DNA of 64,000 bases, taken from the NCBI GenBank assembly GCA_039090855.1, contig CM077002.1, forward strand, positions 85,440,194-85,504,193. The letters are read 5' to 3'. The DNA comes from Macrothele yani (taxonomy: Eukaryota; Arthropoda; Arachnida; Araneae; Macrothelidae). The translations under genes and the position numbers were made by a program. Of the stretch, positions 45,385 through 58,940 are shown in pieces. Positions within the stretch are counted from its first letter, which is position 1; every line of letters starts with the position of its first letter. The notes under the pieces were generated by a model. That model had not been told where the DNA came from, made no database searches, and saw nothing but the letters and a program-made list of their open reading frames with translations.

Positions 45385-46808
45385 CTACATTAAAACAAAC
45401 TGTGTTACAAGCACTGAACAAAATTAAACATGGAGGGCATTATTAATATTATTAACAACTAACACTAATTCATAAAAATAATGCATTTGTTTTAGGACAA
45501 TACCTGCACTTTTAAAAAGCCTATGAATTCATTTAAATTAAACTGGTTTACTGTCACAACAAAATACTACATTAAACAAGTTTTTGCAACTAATTATTTT
45601 TGAACAGTTGTTCAAAAGAAACTAGTTGCCAAAAATTCAGCCTTATATTTGGTATTCCCAAGACTAAATGCAAACAAATTAAAACTGCACAAAAATCCTG
45701 CACATTCTCAGTGCCAGAACACATGAAACATTCAGCATAACCTATGAACTATGTCCAATCATCTAAACATATGCATGTTTGGTTATCTGGCAGTACATAC
45801 AGTACAAGGGCTTGGGAATACCAAGTGCAAGGTAGTGAAATAGTACAATAGTTCAAGCAAGTAATAAATTTGTCCTTAAGTTTTTGATGATGGATGGTTC
45901 TGGTTCAATTTCCACCACTGGATATATTATGGCTAAACAGAGAAAAGGGTGAAGGTGATAGATTTAATCAAGGCAGCTTTCATAACAAAAAAGCTACCCT
46001 TGTGTTTTCATTGACGCTAACAGAATTTGCTCATTTACAATGAACAAATAAATTCACAAACAGAAACAAATACTTTTCCAAACGTATTTAGCACATCTCT
46101 ATCCATTTGAACCCATAACCATTTACTAAATGAAACAGAGCAAGAGCTATCAAAACCAAATGTTAGTTTTTGATCCTAATCACTACAATTGTTTTGTGAC
46201 TTCACAGAAAAATCTTACTGCTCTCAAAAACACAAAAAAAAAGCTGTTCATAAGATATGAAATGAAGCAAAAGATTTTTAAAAAAGTAAATACTTTGGAC
46301 GTATAATACATGAAATAAAGTGCATAAGACTAAAAAAAACTGACAGCTTTCTATGCATTGAAAACTCAAACAAATATGCAACAGACACCAAATAGGTTAT
46401 GAGCAAACAGCTGACTGACAGTACAATTATGCTCACACACAAAAAATAATACAAAAGACAGTATGAAGGATCTTTGAAATAACATGAATACAGCATTTCT
46501 TTCAAAAAACTAAGAAAGAAATTTAGCATGTAGACATCACCAAAAAAAAAAAAAAAAAAAAAATCCCATATAGGAAGCAAGAAAAAAAAATACTGTAACA
46601 GCATATTGATAACTGCAGAAATCTTAATGCAATACTGTGCATAAACAGCTGCAAACTTAATTCTGAAAATACTGAAACACATATGGAGCATGAGATAGAG
46701 AAAAAAGCAGTCTCATTATAAAAAAGAAAAAAAAACTATAATACTACTGGTGGTATTAATTCAGAATATCCCTGGAAACTGTAGATCAATAATAAATAAC
46801 AAAGAAAT
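45385..46808. other. Upstream intron, no exon recognised
   Basis: The preceding host exon (winged-helix region in the family) was searched for by eye and not found. An A20 run lies near 46544. Otherwise empty. Confidence 0.5.
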
Positions 46809-48800
46809 ACAGTAAAAGTCCTTTATTGAATCCAAAACTTAGGTTAATTAGGACAGGATATTAAAATATCATAACAGAAATGTTTTACTCATTTGGATGA
46901 AAACTGACAAATTATTATACCTCACACATTCTAAAGTCCTGCATCTTCAGTCCTGCATTTTTAAATGACATATGTTATTTTCTTCTGATACAATGCTGAG
47001 CAAGAACACTCTGCAATGTCCTGCTAGAACTCCTAAGAGTAACATCAGTAAGCATGTTATTACTGAAAGCAAGCCTTTATGTGCTGCTGTACATGTAATT
47101 AGTCAACTTCTGCATACATGGAACACTGGCATGCTGGAAGCAAATTTGGTTCTCTGTAACTAGCAGAAATCAATCCTTATGACAATTTACATTCAAGGGA
47201 ACAACAAGAAAGATGACACTGAATTTTCAGTTGTAATGAGCATGTCTTTTAAATTATTTCTGATGTGAATAAAATTTACCAAAGTTATTCAGTCAATGGA
47301 ACCAGTTAGCAAAAAAATCAACTAGATTTCTACAATCGATAAAACATCCAAAAATAGAAACAGTTACTTCCACCAGCGACTAAAAAGTATGTTACAAAAA
47401 TCAACAAATGGCACATAAAAAGGTTTTTGGAACAGAAGGAAGGTATCAGAGACAAAGAGATTTTCAAATCAAACAGTTAAAAGAAGAAATATAGAAGGAA
47501 ACATGATATAACTCTACGCCTTTTAGTGGAAGAGTTTTGCATAATGAAAAAGTTGAAAATAGGCAAAAAGTATTCTTCATGGCAAAAGCTATGCAAAGGA
47601 AAAAACTTTTCAAATATGTCTCCTGGACGCAGAGATAGCAAGAAAAAGGTTCTAACCTTTACGCTCCTAGCAGGAAAGATGTGCATTATTTAAAAAGGAT
47701 AATGCTCCCCATCTTTATTGTAGCGAATGGTATACAGTAAAAAGAAATAAATTTCCCAAAACGGTTTCTAGAAGTGGAGATATAGCTGCAAACAGAAGTA
47801 CACAAATGCCACCTATTGACAGAAACGTGAACTGCAAAACTCCTAAAATACGAACCTAGTGTTCCACAAAATAAAGCAAAAAATGTTAACATTGAAAGTG
47901 TAAAAGTGTATGACACTTTAAAAAAGAAAGCAAAGTTACAGACAGAATTGGTCGAAAGCAGATGCAAGTAAAAAAAAAAAACTAAGTTTAGAAAATGAAG
48001 ACACTGATGAACTGACTTGGGAGTGGTTTATCAATACAATACATGTTCAACAAATCTGCTCTTAACTAGAGCTTCAGTGAGAGAAAAGACAAAACAAAAA
48101 TTGCTGACCAACTTGGAATAAGTGATTTCAAAGTGTGGATAGCTGGTTAGTTTCAAAATTCATCACACAATAACTACTCATATGAAGCACATCTGTGGTG
48201 AATCAAAAGATGTCAGCAACAAAAAGAAGCCACATGGCAACACAAGATTCCTATACTAACCAGAGGCTGTGAGCCAAAGGATAACAACTGTGACAAAATA
48301 GGTTTATTTTATAAATAAAATAACATTAATTTAAAAAGGCTACAATGACATTGATTAAAAAAGGTAAAGTGTGTGCAAGCTTTAAACATTCCGAGGAAAG
48401 ACTATTTTTGTGTTGTAACATGGATGGGGATATCAAGAAACTTCTAGTTATTTACAAAACACAAAAACCAAGATGTTTAAAGCATACGATTGACATCTCC
48501 AGTCTGCCTGTAACTTGGAAGTTTAAAAAAAAAAGTCATATATGACCTCAATTATAATGAAGAATGGTTCATAAAAATTCAGTTGGAAAATGAGGAGGTC
48601 AAAACAAGAATGATGCACCTTTCTTCTTTAAATAATGTGGGATGCTATCTGAAAATTGAACTGTCTAATATGAAACTGATATTCCTGGCTAGCAACAAGA
48701 CCACTAAAACTCAACTGTTAAGTCAGAGTCCCCACTCTATTTCTCCCACAAAAAATAAGCACTTTTTAAAAACTTTTAAGCATCCCTAATTTTTTCTTAA
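46809..48800 (+). mobile_element. Tigger/pogo element, decayed
   Basis: The left end is probably TA followed by CAGTAAAAGTCCTTTATTG (46809). Coding remnants start near 47600. The right terminal repeat was not found. Confidence 0.6.
47600..48790 (+). pseudogene. Tigger transposase pseudogene (CENP-B type HTH and DDE)
   Basis: In order across several frames: N-terminal HTH region (KKKVLTFTLLAGKM-like, about 47640), CENP-B type second HTH (DELTWEWFINT near 48010, IADQLGISDFK-like near 48110), then the DDE core (IGLFYK near 48295; CCNMDGDIKKLLVI with the first Asp region in 48345-48545; KPRCLKH) and a C-terminal part (48583-48789). Many stops. Human CENP-B and Tigger share this architecture. It is in the host gene's upstream intron. 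Confidence 0.75.
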
Positions 48801-49464
48801 GGACCTTAACAATTGCATACACAACAATGACATGTGCACAAATAATACTTTAACACGTGACTTAACTATGCAAATTGAAGTATGCTGAAGACTGCAATAT
48901 TTTTCTATATAATTTAAGTTTACGGATGTCATTTTTTAAAATTAGAATTTACACAATTTAAAACAGAGTTCTGCTGGTCAAATCAGTTTTCCTACCAGAG
49001 AGAATAATTACACATGCAATAGTGTATGTAAATTGTACAACAATAGTTAATGTTATGAGTTCAAAATTTAAAATTTTGCACATAATCACCTCAAGGTTTA
49101 AATTGTAAAATCAAAGTCAAAATTATGTGTCCAAGATTTCAATTTTGCAGTCATACTCATGGTATAAATTAATAATTGTCATATGCATGTACAAAAAGGG
49201 GAAATACAATAGTGAAATACCAGTGCCAAGAAAAAGTTTTGTGGCTAGTTGGGTGGAATCTGCTGAATGTACTTAATTTAGCCCATCATCTTCAAGTTTT
49301 TTTAGCAAATTACTTATGTTACACTGCACCATACTCTCCCACTGGCTTTCAGCCAACATCATGTGACATCATCACCAACACAGCCAACCAGTAATAGACA
49401 TTTTTGACATTATATCGGAACTTCTGGATTTCAGGCAACCACTTAGGAAAAATATGTACAAAGG
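48801..49464. other. No gene seen
   Basis: AT-rich, with short repeated phrases (e.g. AATTTAAAATTTTGCA near 49065). A TTAAGGACC motif at 48798 resembles the hAT subterminal repeats at 14040 and 52640, so a decayed hAT end may lie here. Confidence 0.35.
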
Positions 49465-52400
49465 GCTGTTCCAAAAGTACGTGGACTGAGGTCACTTTTT
49501 TCTGAGTCTGTGCCACTTTGAGGTTTGGTGTGGGCTTCCTTTTTGAAATAGCAACCTTTACATCCTATAAACCATTTATAGCAGTCCACAAGCTTCTGAA
49601 ACACAGTTGTAGTCCATTTTGTGAAAGTCCCTTTACAGTAGCAGATGTGGTAGCCTTGACTTCCTGATTTGCCTTAAACTTCCTACCTCTCAACTCTTGC
49701 CTAAGTGATGGAAAAACACAGAAATCGCAGGGTGTAAGGTCTGGGCTGTATGTATGGAAGACGTGATGGATGTTGGCCACCAATTTTCTCCAAAGCTTAC
49801 ATTGATACTTAGGCCACATGCAGCCTATGATTATCATGAAGAAGGAATTCTTAATTAAGCAGTTTTGGACTTTTCCTGCACATTGCTACTTTCAGGTGAA
49901 CTTGCAAAATGTGAAGTAAATATATGAACTCACAAAATGTACATACATGCATATCACTAAGCTGTTCTCTGAGATTCAGAGGTTAGCTCCACAAAAAAAT
50001 ACAAACCACCGCATAAATTTTTGACTGATTTACTTACTGTTGTCGTATCAAACTTCTCCATTTGCAGTGATCATGACACACAACTCGGGCTTCACTGACA
50101 TCCAACACGTGCAGCACACAAGACCTTTTGTACTTCATACTCAATCTTTTCCTCAAGCAGACATTCCTGAATTTCATCCTCCCAGGTTTCCTTGGCCTTC
50201 CTCTACCTTTCCTTCCTGCCACCTGGGCTAAAAAAATTTCTTTTGTCAGCACCTCGTCACTCATTCTTTCAACATGGCCAAACCACCTAAGACATTAGTT
50301 TCAAACTTACTAACAACATTTTGCTTCACATTACACATCTGCAACACATCTTCATTCCACACATGATCAGAGCATGTCTTACCAGAAACCCCTAGTAACA
50401 CATTGCTTCAGCACACAAACAAATGACTCCTACGTCTTTTCTACAGTACCCAGGTTTCACTGCCTTACATCAGAGTAGGAACGATTACCCTTTCATACAC
50501 AGTTATTCGGGACTTCCTTGAGAATCCGTCATTCCTGCGAAATCCTCCTAAGGTAGCTTTGACTTTCAATGAAGAATTCACTCGCCTACTAATTTTGCCA
50601 TCTAATTTTTTCTCTCTGTCAAACATACTTCCTAAATATACAAACTCATTCACCTGGTCAATCTCTGTGCCATTGAGACTTATCTTGCATTCAGTATTAA
50701 CAGTTCCTCGCTCAAAAACCATAACTTCAGTTTTTCCCTTATTTATTCTCAGTTTGAATTTCATACAAACTTTGTGCATCTCGGACAATGCAACTCACTT
50801 TCGCTCTTTGCCAACAGGACTGTGTCATCAGCATATAGCAATCTGCACACATGGATATTACCAAGACGAACTAGTATAATTCATTTGAGCATCACGCATG
50901 CATGCATCCATAAATATATTAAACAGCTAGGGTGACATTACACAAAATTGTCTGACTCCTGCACAAATAGAAAATCATTTCAATAAAACACTGTTCACTC
51001 GTACACGTGCTCTACTGCCAGCATACATGGCTTTCACACTACTAAGTAGATTCACTGTAAAACCATATTTATTCAGCACCTTCCACAGAAGAGTCCTATT
51101 TACTTTGTCATAAAGCTTTCTCTAAATCTATGAAAGCAACAAACACTTTTTTACTGACAGAAAGAGACTTTTCATTCATCATGCATAATGCAAAAATTTG
51201 ATTAGTGCAGCCCTTACCAGACATAAAACCCACTCCATACATCCCACACTTTCTCTGATGTAAGACCTCATACCTTATCAATAATGACCTTCCCAAACAT
51301 TTTTCTTGGCACACTCAACAAACTGATACCACAATAGTCCTTGCATTCATTCAGATCACCTTTTCCCTAATACAAGGGAACAATGATAGCATCCTTCCAA
51401 TCCCGAGGGACCATTTCTAACTCCCAGCACAACTGGCAAATTTCAGTTAACAAGTCAATTACAGAGTCACCACCATATTTTCACATCTCAGCAGTTATGC
51501 CATCTACTCCTGGAGCCTTACCATTCTGAAGAGATTTTAGAGCTTTTCACACCTCTTCTTTTGAGATTTCTCCTGTGCTTTCATCTCTCACTGTGACATC
51601 ATCTGCTTCTGCCTCAGAATCACCTTCGCTTTCTTGATCCAATAACTCACAGAAGTGTTGAGGATACTCACAAAAATGTGAAGTAATTTGTTTTTCAGGC
51701 ACCCAATACTGCACCGCAGTCATTAAAAAAATTAACATCAATTTTCCTTTGAAGAACCAGAAACTCGGAATTTCTGGTGAAGGGGGCAGTGAGTCAGTGT
51801 GTTTCCACAGGCTTGACTGTTGTTTTGATTATGGATCAAAATATTTTATCCAAGACTCGCGTACGGTGACTGTTCAATTCAAAAAGCCAGAATCTATTTC
51901 CACTCTTTGAAGGAAAGAATGAGATGTTCAACGCCACATTGTTTTTGTTCTTCAGTTAGATCACGTGGCACCTATCTTGCACAAACACGAGACATCTTCA
52001 AGTGTGATTTCATGACATCTTGCTTCACAAACATTCAGTTGCAGTCCAAATCACAAATTGATAAACATCTATCAGCTTTCAATAATTTTTTGGCTTTCAC
52101 AAAATTGATGTTTTCATCAGTCACTGATGTTGACAGATGCCTGCTTCACAGGTTATCCTCAACACTGTGTTTACTGTCCTTGACATGCTTCCACCACTTG
52201 AATACAGCCGATCTGCCCAACACTTTTGCAATATACACTTCTTGAATCATCTGAAATGTTTCCTGGCCGTGTTTGCATAACTTTACACAAAATTCAATCA
52301 CAGTTCTTTCTCTGGTAATTGGAGGTATATTGAGCTCATCCACCATTATAATACACACTTCATGTGAAGTATTACACTACATCCACAAAGAAGGGTTATG

Positions 52401-52520
52401 TGTTGCCTTCACTCAAACTAACACAGCACAACAGATGGGAAAATCTCCAACACCAGAAACACATGACTCGTTTCCATAGCATTGGCACAGTGCTGCCAGT
52501 CCACATACTTTCGAAATGCT
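49465..52520 (-). pseudogene. Mariner transposase, split by an RTE-B LINE
   Basis: The N-terminal half is on the minus strand from about 52345 (TVIEFCVKLCKHGQETFQMI, first HTH) down to 51690. The C-terminal half at 49565-49837 has TYSPDLTPCDF (third catalytic Asp region) and ELRGRKF. Similar ends AAAAGTACGTGGAC (49473) and GTCCACATACTTTCGAA (52499) are the terminal repeats. The RTE-B copy sits between the halves with a 14-base duplication, AAAATGTGAAGTAA (49906-49919 and 51673-51686). Stops in both halves. Confidence 0.8.
49940..51660 (-). mobile_element. RTE-B LINE inside the mariner
   Basis: 5'-truncated copy, minus strand. The conserved 3' block is at 49950-49985. The C-terminal part is at 50034-50264 and the RT pieces at 50465-50788 (INKGKTEVMVFERG) and 51108-51314. 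It begins near FCELLDQES (51650). Frames are broken. It supplies the empty-site reference for the palindrome at 62.6 kb. Confidence 0.85.
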
Positions 52521-52589
52521 AGTAGCCTACGTACTTTTCGCCATTTTTGGCCAAAAATAAGAACTTGTAAGCATCCTTTAAATAAAAAA

Positions 52590-52650
52590 AAAAAGAAAAA
52601 AAAGCCCTTTTTACAGAGTTTTAAGGATTTTAAGGACCGTGGGAACCCTG
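52590..52650 (-). repeat. hAT-like terminus
   Basis: On the minus strand it starts CAGGGTTCCCACGGTCC and continues with TTAAAATCCTTAAAAC repeats, like the ends at 14008 and 16247. Probably the same family; the opposite end was not identified. Confidence 0.45.
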
Positions 52651-54339
52651 TCGAAATGGAAACTGTGATATAAAATCCTAGAAATTATCAAATGTATTTA
52701 TTATACTTCTGGAATGCAACTCCCTCAAAAAATTTAGTACATGCGTATCAATAAGCCATTCTCTCCAATTTGGAGGTTAGTTCCTAAGAGAAAGAACATC
52801 TGCCAAGAAAACATTTAACTGGCAGGACTAGATTTTACTTACTATTGGTGTATCAAATGTCTCCATTTACAACGATCTTGGCACACAACTCAAGCTTCAT
52901 TAACATCGATCATACACCGCACACAAGACCTTTTGTACTTCATACTCATAATCTTTTTCTAAAGCATACACTCCTGAATCTGGTCCTCCCATGACTTCCT
53001 TGGCCTTCCTCTGCCTTTCTTTCCTGCAACTTAGGCTGAAAAATTTCTCCTAGTCAGCACCTCATCACTCATTCTTCAATGTGACCAAACCACCTAAGAA
53101 TATTAGTCTCCACCTTACTAACAACATTTTGCCTCACATTACACACCTGCAACGCATCTTCATTCCTCACATGATCAGAGTATGTCTTACCACAAACTCC
53201 CCATAAATAATGCATCTTCACGGCACACAAACGACTCCTATATCCTTTCTGCAGTAGGTTTCACTGCCGTACATCAGAGTAGGAACGATTATCCTTTCAT
53301 AAACAGCCATTTGGGACTTCCTTGAGAATCAGGGTTTAAAAAACCCAGCCCACTTGGAGATTTTTGGGTTTTCCTGGGCTTTTTTTTTTTTTTTTTTTGG
53401 TTTATCTAGTTGCTGGTTTTCTGTTTTGTTTTTTTATTTCTAATTTGCATAGCTGGAATTTTTTTGAAACAGTATTGGAAATTCCAATTAATCATATTTT
53501 ATTAATTCTTATTTTTTAACCTAAGCGATATAAAAATATTTCACGTGTGGTGAGTGTAGAAAAATTAAGTTATGTACATATTTGCATGCAATAGCTAAAA
53601 AAATCACCAATTTGTCCACACCCTTGCCCAGGAACAGAATCTTTTTCAGAAGTCTGCAACGCAGAAAGGAAAACCTAAAAACTGTCTGCAAGGAAAGGGA
53701 TGCCTAAATGTTAATTTTGCCATGAAATTTATTGTTCTGAACTGCAACAAAGCGAACTTTTAAAAAATAAGGCAATTTGTGATTTTGATAATAATGCAAA
53801 TTAGTATTTAGTTGCAATATTCAAACTATGATACCTTTTCCCTGATAAGCAGTGCAGAAGAAACTAGAACTATTTAATTTCATTCAGAACTTAATCATTC
53901 TTTAAATGCTTTTGAATTTTAAAAAATAATGGTCAGAAAGTATTAGGAATAATTTGAAATCCATATACATATATATTTTATTTTGCATTTAGTCAATTGA
54001 CTAAATTTTAACTCCCTTCTTCAAAGGATGTTTTGCCTGACAGACATTCTGCTTTATTTCCTGCAGCAATTATGTTGTACTAGGAGGGGCCTCACCAGGT
54101 GATTATTTACGTGACTGTGTCAGGGGGTTAGGGATCATGTCAACTTTGGAAACAACAGTAGTTTTGCCACATTTAACTTGATTTGTAAAACAGGGGTCCA
54201 TATAAAATGTTTGTTAGAAATCCATTTTGTAAATTGACTACAGTTTAAAGAAAAGTTTAGTGAATTTGTGAAAATGTGATGGGAGCAGTTTCATGATATT
54301 AAAAACCCCATAATACTAAAGGGAGAAAACTGGCAATGT

Positions 54340-55060
54340 TCTTGTAAAGCAAAAAACTTTTCACCTCACCAATCTGAGACAAAACCATCTGGAAGAAAAT
54401 AATAATTTAAAAAAATTGCGACCGTCATCTTCCAGAATACCGCATAACATGGCCTTGGAAACGAAGCAGCCTTTAAAATATGGAAACAGCCTTTAAAACA
54501 TGTGTAAAAATATGGTTATAGTAAAAAAAAAAAAATTGAGATAAAAGTTATCTGGAAGGAAAAAAATTAATTAATTAAACAAAATGTGACCGCCAACTTC
54601 CAAAATGCAACATGGCTGCGGAAACAGAAGGAAATGTTGGAAACGCTTAACAAATATGGATTTTGTAAAAAAAAAAAAAAAAAAAAACCAGCATTAATCT
54701 AACTGAAATGAAGCGACTGGAAGCCGAAAAAGGCAAAATGGCGAACATCAGCTTCTGGAATGCCTCAATGTGAACAAGAAAAACGGAAGACAGACAATAA
54801 AAATGTGTAAAAATATGGTTTTCCAAATAAAAAAAAAAAAAAAAAAAATAGGAGGAAGAAAAAAGCAAAAAAACACCTTATCAATCTAACTGAAATGAAG
54901 CTATCTGGAAGCAAAAAGAAGGAAAAAGTTGCGAAGACGGAATGTCGATGGCCACAGAAACGGATAAATCGCTTAGAGATATGGCCCTTGTAATAAAAAA
55001 TCACCTTTAAAATCAAATTTTCTGTTAGATGAAAATTTAGGCCTCCGTGGAAAAAAAAAA
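54340..55060. repeat. Degenerate tandem repeat with A-tracts in the hAT
   Basis: Four diverged units of roughly 130-190 bases, each containing ATCTGGAAG, a ...CATGGC..CGGAAAC-like segment, TGTAAAAATATGG and a run of 12-21 A. A runs lie near 54521, 54667, 54829 and 55051. Partial units vary in length. Confidence 0.65.
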
Positions 55061-55340
55061 AAAAAAAAGGAAAGATTGGGTTGGTTGGTTGGTTGTTTGA
55101 TTTTTATGGCGCAAGGGCCATGTTTGGCCAAAGAGCGCCAGACATAAGACAGACAAACAAACAGTATTAAAAACGTGCTATGAAGCTTAAAATATGGCTG
55201 ATCAAATAAAACTGAAGAATGAGAACGATGGAAGGGCTAAAAAAGATAATGAAACAAACAGTATTAAAAACATGATACAATGATTAAAATCTAGCTGATT
55301 CAGTAAAACTGAGAAATGAGGATGATGATAGGGCTAAAAT

Positions 55341-58300
55341 CTAGATACGTTTAAAATAGTCAATTTCTTTAAAAAATGAAAAAACAGCAACAGTATTGCA
55401 GTGGTCATTTAGGAGCCGCTGCAGTGTAGCGGCGTCCTCGTTCAACAAATGAGAATGAAAGAAATGAAAACGTACATCACGAAAACGAACACAGGTACAC
55501 AGAAGATGAGTGATGGTGAGTCGGCAATTGCACGTCTCACACATCGGCGCAGTGTCGCCACACAGCAAAAAGCGGTGAGTGAAACGACAATGCCCAATGC
55601 GGAGACGCGCAAGCACCACTTCCTCCCTACGGTTTCGACGATATGAGGATTTCCAAATTTCAAGATTAGGTTTAATACGATGCAGTTTATTTTCCACCTC
55701 TTAGTCCCACAGACCTTGCCACGTTTCCTTGATATGGTCACGAACAAGAAAGCGGAAATCCCGGTGAAACAGTGGCAAGGTGTGACGACCAAAGAGGAAG
55801 CAGATCTAGCAGCCGCATCAGCACACTCGTTACCCGGGAATCCAACAAAATTGTATCTGGACACCGGCCTCGAGCAAAGAAGCCTTTGTACGGTAAAAAG
55901 AAAAGGGTGGTCACAGCAGTCCAACGATGACAATGACTGTACAACACTCAAAGAATCAGTGTACACCGCAGCCCGTTGATGAGAGCCCGACTGAACATGA
56001 AGTAGTGCAAGATACACAGCATGCATCTCCGCCGAAAACACTGTGGCCTCAGCTGGGATCCGCGCAACAGAGACGTCATCAATACAAACCGCTGCGGATC
56101 CAACAACTCTGTGCATCTTGCAGCCATCAGTGAAAATGGTAGTGTATTCAGAATTGAGGGCACGGTGCTCAGCGAAGAGCTGCTGGTACACTGACGCAGG
56201 GGTTGAGGATTTCTCGAAAGATGTAAAGGTGGTATCAACCATGACACCAAGTGGGTGCCATGGAGGATCCCCAAAGCCCCTGGTCTTTTCAACAAGAGAC
56301 AAGTCGCGACCTACATCACGGGCTACGGCAGCCATACGAAGACCGAAGGTTGGAATGCACGAGGGCCGGTTCTCAAATAAACGAGCATGCTGAGGATGGA
56401 AAACTGCACCGCACAAAGGATGGTCTGGAAGAGACCGAAGTTTTAAGTAAAAGTGAACAGACAGCTGCAGACGGCGTAAATCAAGCGATGGTTCGTTCGC
56501 ATCAGCGTAAAGGCTGGGAATCGGAGATGTTTGAAATGCTCCCGTACAAAGACGCAGCGCCTGATGATGAACAGCTTCCAAAAGCTGGAGAACGGAAGGA
56601 CGAGCCGAGCCATACACGATACAGCCATAAACCAGTTTCGACCGAATTAAGGAGTGGTAAATGCGAAACAAAGAGATCCTGTCTGCGCCCCACGAAACTC
56701 TCGAAAGGATTTTTAGAATAGAAAGAGCACGCAGACAGGAAATCTTGAGCCGCCGAACGTGCGCACGGTCGACGGTCAGTCCAAGGAACTTGGTCTCCGG
56801 CAAAACTGGAATGGCTGCACGGTCTAAATACAGCTCGGGGTCAGGATGGAGGCCACGCCTCCGGCAGAAATGAACACACGCTGTCTTGTCGGGAGAAAGA
56901 ACGAAACCATTGCTATTCGCCGCTTTAAAAATTTGATTAATTGCAGACTGCAACTGCCTTTCAATAAAACGCATGAGGAAGATTTGTGAGGAGACAATTA
57001 ATGCGCAGGATGAACAATGTGACAGATAAAATGCAACCTTGAGGAACACCTTGTTCTTGATGGAATGTTACCGATAGCGTCGTACCCAGGCGCACCTGGA
57101 ACACCCGATTGCGAAGAAAATTTACAATAAATGTCGGAAAATTTCCTCGCAATCCGCATGCGTGGAGGTCACGGATAATCCCGTGCCGCCACGCACAATC
57201 ATAGGCTTTCTCGATGTCAAAGAATACAGAAACCGGGTGCTGCCTACGCAGGAACGCCTCGCGCACAGATGTCTCAAGGCGCAGGAGATGATCGTGAGGT
57301 GAACGACGACGCCGAAAACCGCTTTGTGATGGTGAAAGTAATTGATGATGTTCTAAAAAATGAATTAATCGTGAGTTAACCATGCGTTCGAGAACTTTAC
57401 ACAGACAGCTAGTGAGAGCAATTGGGCGATAACTAGAGGGAGACTTAGGATCCTTGCCAGACTTCGGAAAAGGTAGAACAAAAGCCTTTCGCCAAGACTC
57501 CGGGAAACTGTGCTCCAACCAGATACGATTGTATAAGATTAAAAGGTTCTCGAGAGACGACTGCGAGAGATGACGGAGCATGTCGTAGTTGATGTCATCG
57601 GGACAGACAGAAGTAGCGCCGGACCAATGCAGAGCCACCCGAAGTTCACACATGCTGCAGGGGGAGTTATATCCAGTGTCGTGAAAAGGCGCAAAGGAGA
57701 TTCTCTGGCGTTCCGCAGTGGATTTTATTCTTTGAAAAGAAGAAGGATACGCCAGGTCACTCGACACGGAGGCGAACGCCTCCCCCAAACAATCTGCAAT
57801 CTCCCCGACTTCGGCATATGTGCAGCCGTTACTCTCGAGAATGGCAATCTGGTGAGAGCCACACACTTTTCGAACTGGCACGTGAATTGAGAGATGACAC
57901 ATACTGGATCCAAGACTCGCTCTTGCTACGTCGACGCACCAACCGAGCATAGGATTTAGCTCGTTTAAAAGCAACGAGATTAGCATCGGTTGGATAACGC
58001 CGAAAAGTAGACCAGGCCTTATGTTGAGCTCTCCTAGCCGCTACGCATTCAGGGTTCCACCAAGGTTTTGAAATTCTGGGGAGCTTCGTAGATGTTTTAG
58101 GAATTGAAAGATCAGCTGCCTGAAGAATACAAGTTGTGACTTCAAGTACAGCTGCGTCGATTGACTCTTGGGTCACCATTTCAGAAGATATCACCGCGGA
58201 CGATGTGAAGATCTCCCATCTGGCACGATCCATCCTCCATCGAGGTGGGCGGGAGGCAGAAGATGGCACGTTTGCATGGTGCCAGAGGATGATTGGGAAG

Positions 58301-58911
58301 TGGTCGCTCCCGTGGAGATCCTTACACACCATCCACGACCAGTCAGCAATAATCGATGGTGAACCCAAGGTCAAATCGATCGCACTGAAGGATCTTGTCG
58401 GCTCATGGAAGTAAGTGTCAGCACCGGTGTTTAAAAGGCACACAGAGGCCGAGCACAGAAGAGACTATGCGACGACCTCTCGCGCTGGCACTACCCCACA
58501 AAGGATGGTGAGCATTAAAGTCACCCAAAAAAAGAAAGGGTGAAGGCAGCTGATCAATCAAGCTCTCCAGAACAGAGACGCTAACATCCTCATCCGGTGG
58601 CAGATAGACACTGCAAACAGTAAGAGGCACAGGCATAGAAATACGAACCGCCACGGCCTGCACAGTTGTGGAAACCACGACGGAAGATACCGGAACCCTG
58701 CGAGAGACAAGAATAGCGACACCCCCACAGGCTATATTTCCAGACGAGTTATCTGTCCGAAATGCACTGTAGCCTCGAACTGAAAACAGGTCCGATGGTT
58801 TAAGCTTTGTCTCCTGGAGACAAAGGCACACCAGAGTACAAATAAAGCAGATTTCACGTCATCAAAACTGGTGCGAAAACCTCGGCAGTTCCACTGAATT
58901 ATTGAACCCAT
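55341..58911 (-). pseudogene. ORF2 of the I-like LINE: endonuclease, RT, RNase H
   Basis: Start at about 58911 (MGSIIQWNCRGF region). Endonuclease at 58418-58831 (LQETKLKP, FLGDFNAHHPLWG), then SDHFPIIL (57829-58443). RT at 56961-57986 has YRPIALTSCLCKVLE, FFDIEKAYDC (motif A) and QGVPQGCILS (motif B), but between LLTNLPH and RQLQSAINQ the catalytic [FY]xDD segment is missing. RNase H at 55738-56300 has TIFTDGCKM, AEMHAVYLAL and YTDSLSVVQ. The Cys/His C-terminal region is at 55341-55697 (CETCNC...THLLCTC). Frameshifts near 58835, 58430, 57900, 56965 and 55690. Confidence 0.9.
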
Positions 58912-58940
58912 GGGTAAAAATGAAATGAAAAAGGAAATGG

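Noticed and set aside
46278..46691. 137-codon hydrophobic frame as a membrane protein
   Set aside because: Phe/Leu richness follows from A-runs on the plus strand; no start context, no homology.
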